Positions 1 to 3,539 of a DNA stretch of 6,513 nucleotides are shown in pieces; within the stretch, counting starts at the first letter, position 1; each line of letters begins with the position of its first letter. The notes below the pieces were generated by a model. The model ran no database searches. It had not been told where the DNA came from and was given only the letters and a program-made list of their open reading frames with translations. A program made the translations under genes and the position numbers. The DNA is from JBDRAU01 sp043823315 (GTDB lineage Bacteria; Patescibacteriota; UBA1384; DTJR01), in the NCBI GenBank assembly GCA_043823315.1, contig JBDRAU010000069.1:1-6513 (forward strand). Reading direction: 5' to 3'.

Positions 1-22
1 AGTTCAAGAATTCAGTAAGAAA

Positions 23-51
23 ACTATAGCAAAAAAGCGGGAAGATGTCAA
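23..51 (-). promoter_or_regulatory. Near-consensus sigma70 promoter firing leftward out of the window
   Basis: On the minus strand there is a perfect -35 box TTGACA (plus-strand 46-51) and a -10 box TATAGT (23-28), separated by exactly 17 bases. Transcription would start near position 16 and run off the left edge. No start codon is visible in the remaining bases, so the gene served (protein or stable RNA) lies outside the window. This is the best match to a housekeeping promoter in the window and suggests a well-expressed transcript. The boxes and spacing are seen directly; activity is inferred. Confidence 0.75.
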
Positions 52-59
52 TAGTATAT

Positions 60-351
60 TTCATTTGCAAGTTTGCCTTGCAGGAGAGGCAGCTAAAGCT
101 GCCGACACATTTTGAAACCCCAGGGGCCTACTTGCGAAGCGCCCCCTAGGTTTTCAATCTTTCCTGACCCCTGCTCGCTTCAAAGTGGCCAAAATTTTTC
201 TTCCTGATGAGCCTCGCCCTGACATGTTTGCAGGGCTACTCATAGAGCGAAAAATTATTGGCTCGATTTATTCCAGCCGCTTATTCGATAAGCGACTGCA
301 CCACAAACCAAAAAATCATCTTTTGTTGAAGGAGCGCCAAAGGCGCATTTT
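60..351. other. Hairpin-rich non-coding region, candidate structured RNA or palindromic repeat cluster
   Basis: No credible ORF covers this stretch, but it holds a series of strong inverted repeats. GCAAG/CTTGC lies at 67-71 and 77-81. GGCAGC-TAAA-GCTGCC lies at 88-103 and is perfect. A roughly 17-bp arm pair lies at 112-128 and 141-157, with about three mismatches and GGGG facing CCCC. ATGAG plus GCCCTG pairs with CAGGGC plus CTCAT at 207-243. CAG-x-CGCTTAT pairs with ATAAGCG-x-CTG around the loop TCG at 274-298. GCGCC-AAA-GGCGC lies at 334-346. This density exceeds what an ordinary spacer of this size would show. Conserved signatures of RNase P RNA, tmRNA or SRP RNA were looked for by eye on both strands and not found, so no family is assigned. 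Strand is undetermined because hairpins read both ways. The alternative is several degenerate palindromic repeats sitting side by side. Confidence 0.45.
334..351 (+). terminator. Possible weak intrinsic terminator
   Basis: A perfect GC-rich 5-bp stem (GCGCC 334-338, GGCGC 342-346, loop AAA) is followed by ATTTT on the plus strand. It could end a rightward transcript covering the hairpin-rich region. The stem and T-tract are both short, so it may equally be one more hairpin of the cluster. Confidence 0.3.
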
Positions 352-386
352 AATAAGTCAATAATAAATAACCCAATCAATAAAAA

Positions 387-427
387 ACCTGCCCGGAATG
401 CTTGAAGCATAGCTTTTGCAGGCGGGT
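387..427. repeat. Nested hairpin upstream of the small membrane-protein gene
   Basis: An outer 7-bp stem (ACCTGCC 387-393 with GGCGGGT 421-427, one G-T wobble) encloses a perfect inner hairpin ATGCT-TGA-AGCAT (398-410). It sits just upstream of the promoter of the 463-696 gene. The word TTGCAGG at its right side also occurs in two upstream hairpins (79-85 and 228-234), hinting that these palindromes share an origin. It lacks a T-tract in the plus direction. Read on the minus strand it is followed by a T-run (plus-strand A-run 382-387), so it could terminate leftward transcription. Confidence 0.4.
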
Positions 428-447
428 AGAAAATAGAAAATGATTTC

Positions 448-456
448 TGCTACAAT
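448..456 (+). promoter_or_regulatory. Extended -10 promoter giving a probable leaderless mRNA
   Basis: TGC followed by TACAAT (451-456) is an extended -10 element. Only six bases separate it from the ATG at 463, so transcription starting the usual 6-8 bases downstream would begin at or next to the A of the start codon. There is no Shine-Dalgarno sequence before this ATG, which fits leaderless translation. No good -35 hexamer lies about 17 bases upstream, as is tolerated with an extended -10. The start position is inferred. Confidence 0.55.
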
Positions 457-462
457 ATACTT

Positions 463-696
463 ATGAAACAGAAACTTATTTATGGTGGTGTGTCGCTGGT
501 GGCGGGGTTTGCCCTGTTTTTTATGGGTTTAAATTCTGATCCTTCGGTTAACGCCGATGTTGCAGCGATTGATCCAAACGCCGTTACAAAATTTGAAATA
601 GTTCTTTTTGCCGGCGTTATTTTGGTAGTAATTTCGTTTATCCTCTTTGCCATGGCGGCAGTTCAACAGGACAAAAAAGGTCAGGGCAGTAAATAA
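463..696 (+). CDS. Small two-helix membrane protein, unknown function
   Basis: This 77-residue protein is not a family I recognise. Residues about 5-22 form a first hydrophobic helix after the basic start MKQK. Residues 24-43 form a polar, Asp-containing loop (NSDPSVNADVAAIDPNA). Residues about 45-67 form a second helix. The tail (QQDKKGQGSK) is basic. By the positive-inside rule both ends are cytoplasmic and the loop is external. The ATG is supported by the extended -10 only six bases upstream and by a helix-loop-helix pattern too regular for a chance ORF. The gene ends inside the tail of the minus-strand surface-protein gene (16-bp convergent overlap), and no terminator is visible between them. 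It could be a small envelope or accessory membrane protein; nothing in the sequence gives a biochemical role. Confidence 0.75.
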   Translation: MKQKLIYGGVSLVAGFALFFMGLNSDPSVNADVAAIDPNAVTKFEIVLFAGVILVVISFILFAMAAVQQDKKGQGSK

Positions 697-1928
697 ACGT
701 AGAACCAAAAGGCGGTTTTGGCAGGTATAGCTTCCTCGAGGAAGTTTATTTTTTTATAAATTACTCCCGTAGAAGAGCCCTCGATCAGATAAACCTCACT
801 TGATGCGTTTTTATTTTGCACTAATTCTTTGATCTTATATTCTTTAGCTTGGATCTTTCCGTCTGAAAAGGAAAAAACAGAGTCATCTGAAATATCAGTG
901 TTTTCGCCGTTGTAGAGCATATTCCATCCCAAGGAAGGGGAAGAACTACTGGGTGAATCTGTTTTAACTAAATTAACTTTTTCCATTTCGGGTTTTCTAG
1001 AATAAACTAGGGCGCTAGTCTTCGAGGCAAAAATCGGTTCGTCTTTTTGGCTGTTTTGCCAAGCTCCTCCTAAATGCTGGTAGGCGACAAGTTCGTTGCT
1101 TGTAAACGCGTCAAAAGAAGTATTTTGGTCAAAACCAACCACGCTCCAACCGGGGTAAATTGAGATCGCGCCGCCTTTAACTTCGGCTAATATGGCCTTG
1201 GGTGCACCTGGCTTTTGAGCCGTGGCGGACTTTTGGACGGTGGCGCCTTTGGAAGATGCGGGAGTGACAGTTGGCGAAGAAGCGACGCTTATGGCTGGTG
1301 CTGGGGGAGCGGGAGGAGCGCTTTTTGAAACTAAATAAGGCAAAGCGAGAGATTCCAGCGCCTGTGTTTGAACATCGGGCATTTCGTCAGAAAGGGTTAG
1401 TGAAACATTCTCGATGTAGAGCTGTCCTTGCTCGGAGAGGAAAATGAAAAAATAAGGATCTTGGGCAGTTTGGTCGAGGCGAAAATACCTCTCGAAGGTC
1501 ATATATTCGTCGGTACTTACAAGTTCAAAACCATTGGCGTTGTAGTTTTCGATCCCAGTTTTTAGAATACCAGTGTAAATTTTTGAATTTGTTCCGATTT
1601 GCGGTGTTTTATAGGAAATCTTGAGGTGGTAGATTTTGTTAAAATCAAGCCTAATTTTTTGGCTTAGCAGGGTGTAATTGTTTTCCTTCGAGCTATTTTC
1701 TATCAGTAAATTAGATTCTTCGATTTTTATTTTGCTTGTCTTGTCTGCAGTTTTGCTGCGCCAAATGTTGCGATTTAGCGTTTCCGCTTTAAAGTCGTTA
1801 TTTCTTAGAATTTCCTGTTCCTGAACTGGCGTGTCGGCCGAAATGAGCTTGGCGATTTGAGGGGACAGAAATAAAAGAAGTGCCAAAACACCCAAAATGG
1901 CCGCATATGCCGGAAAATATTTTTGCAA
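681..1928 (-). CDS. Membrane-anchored surface protein with jelly-roll-like domain and GW-type C-terminal repeats
   Basis: This 415-residue protein has one N-terminal hydrophobic segment (about 8-29), best read as a signal anchor because no clear cleavage site follows. Residues about 40-180 alternate strands and end in GQLYIENVSLTL, a pattern typical of carbohydrate-binding-module-like jelly rolls that ends the last strand before a linker. Residues about 200-245 are a Pro/Ala/Ser/Thr-rich linker, likely flexible and extracellular. The C-terminal part (about 255-415) has two copies of a motif starting GWSVVGF (260) and GWNMLYN (334) and ending in related stretches (FASKTSALVYS; IPAKTAFWFYVY). 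This resembles beta-rich 'GWN...AFWVY' surface domains. The start is TTG: AAGGAG lies six bases upstream and no better start is near. Likely role: external attachment or wall/glycan binding, inferred from architecture only. It lies 53 bp downstream of the HExxH gene on the same strand. Confidence 0.8.
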   Translation of the reverse strand: MQKYFPAYAAILGVLALLLFLSPQIAKLISADTPVQEQEILRNNDFKAETLNRNIWRSKTADKTSKIKIEESNLLIENSSKENNYTLLSQKIRLDFNKIYHLKISYKTPQIGTNSKIYTGILKTGIENYNANGFELVSTDEYMTFERYFRLDQTAQDPYFFIFLSEQGQLYIENVSLTLSDEMPDVQTQALESLALPYLVSKSAPPAPPAPAISVASSPTVTPASSKGATVQKSATAQKPGAPKAILAEVKGGAISIYPGWSVVGFDQNTSFDAFTSNELVAYQHLGGAWQNSQKDEPIFASKTSALVYSRKPEMEKVNLVKTDSPSSSSPSLGWNMLYNGENTDISDDSVFSFSDGKIQAKEYKIKELVQNKNASSEVYLIEGSSTGVIYKKINFLEEAIPAKTAFWFYVYLLP

Positions 1929-1940
1929 AACCCTCTCCTT
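1929..1940 (-). promoter_or_regulatory. Strong ribosome binding site fixing a TTG start
   Basis: On the minus strand AAGGAGAGGG ends two bases before the TTG at 1928-1926, leaving six bases between GGAG and the start codon. This is the clearest Shine-Dalgarno sequence in the window and is the reason for accepting TTG as the start of the surface-protein gene. It contrasts with the other genes, which have weak or no such sites. Confidence 0.75.
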
Positions 1941-1955
1941 CTTTATGCTTATCTT

Positions 1956-1964
1956 ATTTTAGCA
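1956..1964 (-). promoter_or_regulatory. Extended -10 candidate promoter for the surface-protein gene
   Basis: Minus-strand TGC-TAAAAT is an extended -10 (TGnTAnAAT). It is placed so that transcription would start near 1949, giving a leader of about 20 bases that contains the strong Shine-Dalgarno. No good -35 box is seen. If active, the surface-protein gene need not depend on read-through from the HExxH gene. The region is AT-rich, so chance occurrence is possible. Confidence 0.4.
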
Positions 1965-1981
1965 CAAGAGGATGAAATTTA

Positions 1982-3412
1982 TTACTGTTTTTGGGAGGCG
2001 CCGCCGGTGATAATGCCCCACAGGTCGAGAAAGGTTTGCATTGCTCCGCCCCCGCCGGTTTGAGCTCCCTGCGAGGCGCTGGTTTGTTGTGCAGAAGATG
2101 TTGGCGGTATTGCAGAGACGAGTTCTTCCTCATCGCACCATCCGAGATCGAGATCTTCATCGAATTCGTCTTTGGGCCTTGAGAGATTTGCCCCGCGGTC
2201 TTCAAATAATTTAGTTAATCTCTCCTGCCAAACTTTGCTTGTTCCGATTAATGGTGTAAGGGGAATGCTTGTTGAGAGTTTGTCAAAGATTGCGTTTGGC
2301 GTGACAGGTTCGCCTGGCTTGAAGTATTTTTTTAAAAGCTCATCGCTTGAGGCGACTCCTTCAAGCTCTAGAACAGTCTCCAAGAGTTTCTGGGGGTTTT
2401 GGTCTAAATATCTCATGCGAAGATCGCAGAACACATCCGCTGACTGACTTCCCTCGAGAAAGTGAGCGGTTAGGTCGGCAACTATTTCTTTGGCGGCACT
2501 CTGGCGAAGTTCGGCGATCTTTTGTGGATCAGTGGCGGTTTCAAGTTCGGACAAAATACCGCTGATATATTCTCGAAAAAATGGCTTGGCAAGACGGGGA
2601 TTGGCGACAAGGAAAAGAACTTGCTGCAGCTCTGGCGTATCGGCAAATTTAGCCGTGTTGGTGTTGGGGTTTTTAGCCGCTTCAATAAAATCAAAGTATT
2701 TCATTCCCCAGATTGAAGGAGCGGCGGCGTGGGAGAATTCGTGGCGAAACAGGAAGCCGATGTCGCGGGTGGATGAAGCAAATAGGGCGTCGTAGAGGTG
2801 AATGTCAAATTTTTGGCCGTTCCAGCATAGGTAAGCGCCGATCTCATCCTTGTTGTGATGTTCGCTTTTAAATTCTGCACCGGGCTTTTGGGAGAATAAT
2901 ATCTGGCCGTCGAAAACCTCTCTTATTCTTTCGACCGTTAAAGTACCGTTTAGAACCATCCCATAAAAAGCTTCTCTTGCGCCAATGGTTAGATTACCGA
3001 TTTGTTCTTCGGATTTGCCTGACTTGCGAGCTCCATCTATCATGGGAGCGATAATCTCGTTTTCTAGTTTCATTAGTTGTTCGGCCATTTCTGCGACCTG
3101 CTCCGGCGACTCGAGAGAAAAGACGCCTTTTTTTGCTTCTAGATAATGCTTTAACAGGTCGACATTGATAATGCCAATATTACTTAGTGCTTCGGCGAGC
3201 TGATGAGGTTCAGAAACAGCCGATTCGAGATTATTTCTTCTCGCCTCAATTTCGGCTGCGACTTGATTAAATTGTTCGATTCGACTCGCATCCGGAGTTG
3301 GTTCCTCGGGGGGTTGTTCTGGAGGAGCTTCGATTGCCTCATCGACCGCTTCGGCGATGGCCGATTCGGCTTCTTGAGGTTCCTGTTCTAATACTTCGGC
3401 GGCTTGAGGCAT
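1982..3412 (-). CDS. Putative gluzincin-type zinc metallopeptidase (HEFSH...EIVAD), family unassigned
   Basis: This 476-residue protein has the zinc-binding helix motif HEFSH at residues 224-228 within LFRHEFSHAAA, so H224, E225 and H228 are the expected ligand, base and ligand. A second helix at 307-319 (AKEIVADLTAHFL) carries E309-xxx-D313, the usual form of the glutamate-ligand helix in gluzincins. Both fall in a plausible order, about 85 residues apart. Residues 1-45 are acidic and Pro/Glu/Ala-rich, probably disordered. There is no signal peptide or membrane helix, so the protein is cytoplasmic unless exported by another route. Residues about 410-440 are very acidic (DEFDEDLDLGWCDEEE). 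The tail is Ser/Gln/Gly-rich and ends in a short hydrophobic stretch (MQTFLDLWGIITGG). I do not recognise the family. The gene lies downstream of the VirB6-like gene on the same strand, separated by a 122-bp inverted-repeat spacer. No Shine-Dalgarno precedes the ATG and the next Met is far inside (109), so this start is the best available. Confidence 0.75.
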   Translation of the reverse strand: MPQAAEVLEQEPQEAESAIAEAVDEAIEAPPEQPPEEPTPDASRIEQFNQVAAEIEARRNNLESAVSEPHQLAEALSNIGIINVDLLKHYLEAKKGVFSLESPEQVAEMAEQLMKLENEIIAPMIDGARKSGKSEEQIGNLTIGAREAFYGMVLNGTLTVERIREVFDGQILFSQKPGAEFKSEHHNKDEIGAYLCWNGQKFDIHLYDALFASSTRDIGFLFRHEFSHAAAPSIWGMKYFDFIEAAKNPNTNTAKFADTPELQQVLFLVANPRLAKPFFREYISGILSELETATDPQKIAELRQSAAKEIVADLTAHFLEGSQSADVFCDLRMRYLDQNPQKLLETVLELEGVASSDELLKKYFKPGEPVTPNAIFDKLSTSIPLTPLIGTSKVWQERLTKLFEDRGANLSRPKDEFDEDLDLGWCDEEELVSAIPPTSSAQQTSASQGAQTGGGGAMQTFLDLWGIITGGASQKQ

Positions 3413-3419
3413 AATTTTT

Positions 3420-3539
3420 AATAAGTTTAGGTTTAAGGTTGGGCGGCCAGTTTGGTCATATGGTTAGGGTGAGGTATGAAGGCCTCAAAACTATAGCTTA
3501 ACCTTTCGACCATACTGGCATCCTAACCCTAACCTTATT
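3420..3539. repeat. About 120-bp imperfect inverted repeat (MITE/REP-like) between two genes
   Basis: Left arm 3420-3457 and right arm 3508-3539 are reverse complements over AATAAG, then TTAGG, TTA and GG blocks, then CCAGT-x-TGGTC, with single mismatches and one small insertion in the left arm. Inside these, GGTTA (3462-3466) pairs with TAACC (3499-3503), and TGAGG (3470-3474) pairs with CCTCA (3483-3487) around an 8-base loop. The whole spacer can therefore fold into one long hairpin. The arms are built from TTAGGG/GGTTAG-like words. The VirB6-like stop codon (3535-3537) is inside the right arm. There is no T-tract for an ordinary intrinsic terminator. It may be a miniature mobile repeat, an mRNA-processing or stabilising hairpin, or both. 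Confidence 0.7.
3490..3495 (-). promoter_or_regulatory. Possible -10 box for the HExxH gene
   Basis: Minus-strand TATAGT lies within the 11-base word GCTATAGTTTT, which also forms the -10 region of the near-consensus promoter at the left edge of the window (20-30). Transcription from here would give a leader of about 70 bases for the HExxH gene. No acceptable -35 box lies 16-18 bases upstream, so this is weak. It sits in the right half of the inverted repeat, near its loop. Confidence 0.25.

Noticed and set aside
60..351. RNase P RNA, tmRNA, SRP RNA or tRNA gene
   Set aside because: None of the conserved landmarks (GGAAAGTCC and ACAGAA for RNase P; the tRNA-like T-arm and CCA end for tmRNA; the SRP tetraloop region; a cloverleaf) could be found by eye on either strand.
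60..430. CRISPR array or integron attC array
   Set aside because: The hairpins differ in sequence and spacing. There are no regularly spaced identical repeats and no cas or integrase gene.
1954..2205. 83-residue minus-strand ORF overlapping the end of the HExxH gene
   Set aside because: It is an out-of-frame shadow of a low-complexity coding end, with no supporting start signal or domain.
3420..3539. Ordinary rho-independent terminator for the VirB6-like gene
   Set aside because: The arms are too long and imperfect, the stop codon is inside an arm, and no T-run follows the hairpin on the minus strand.
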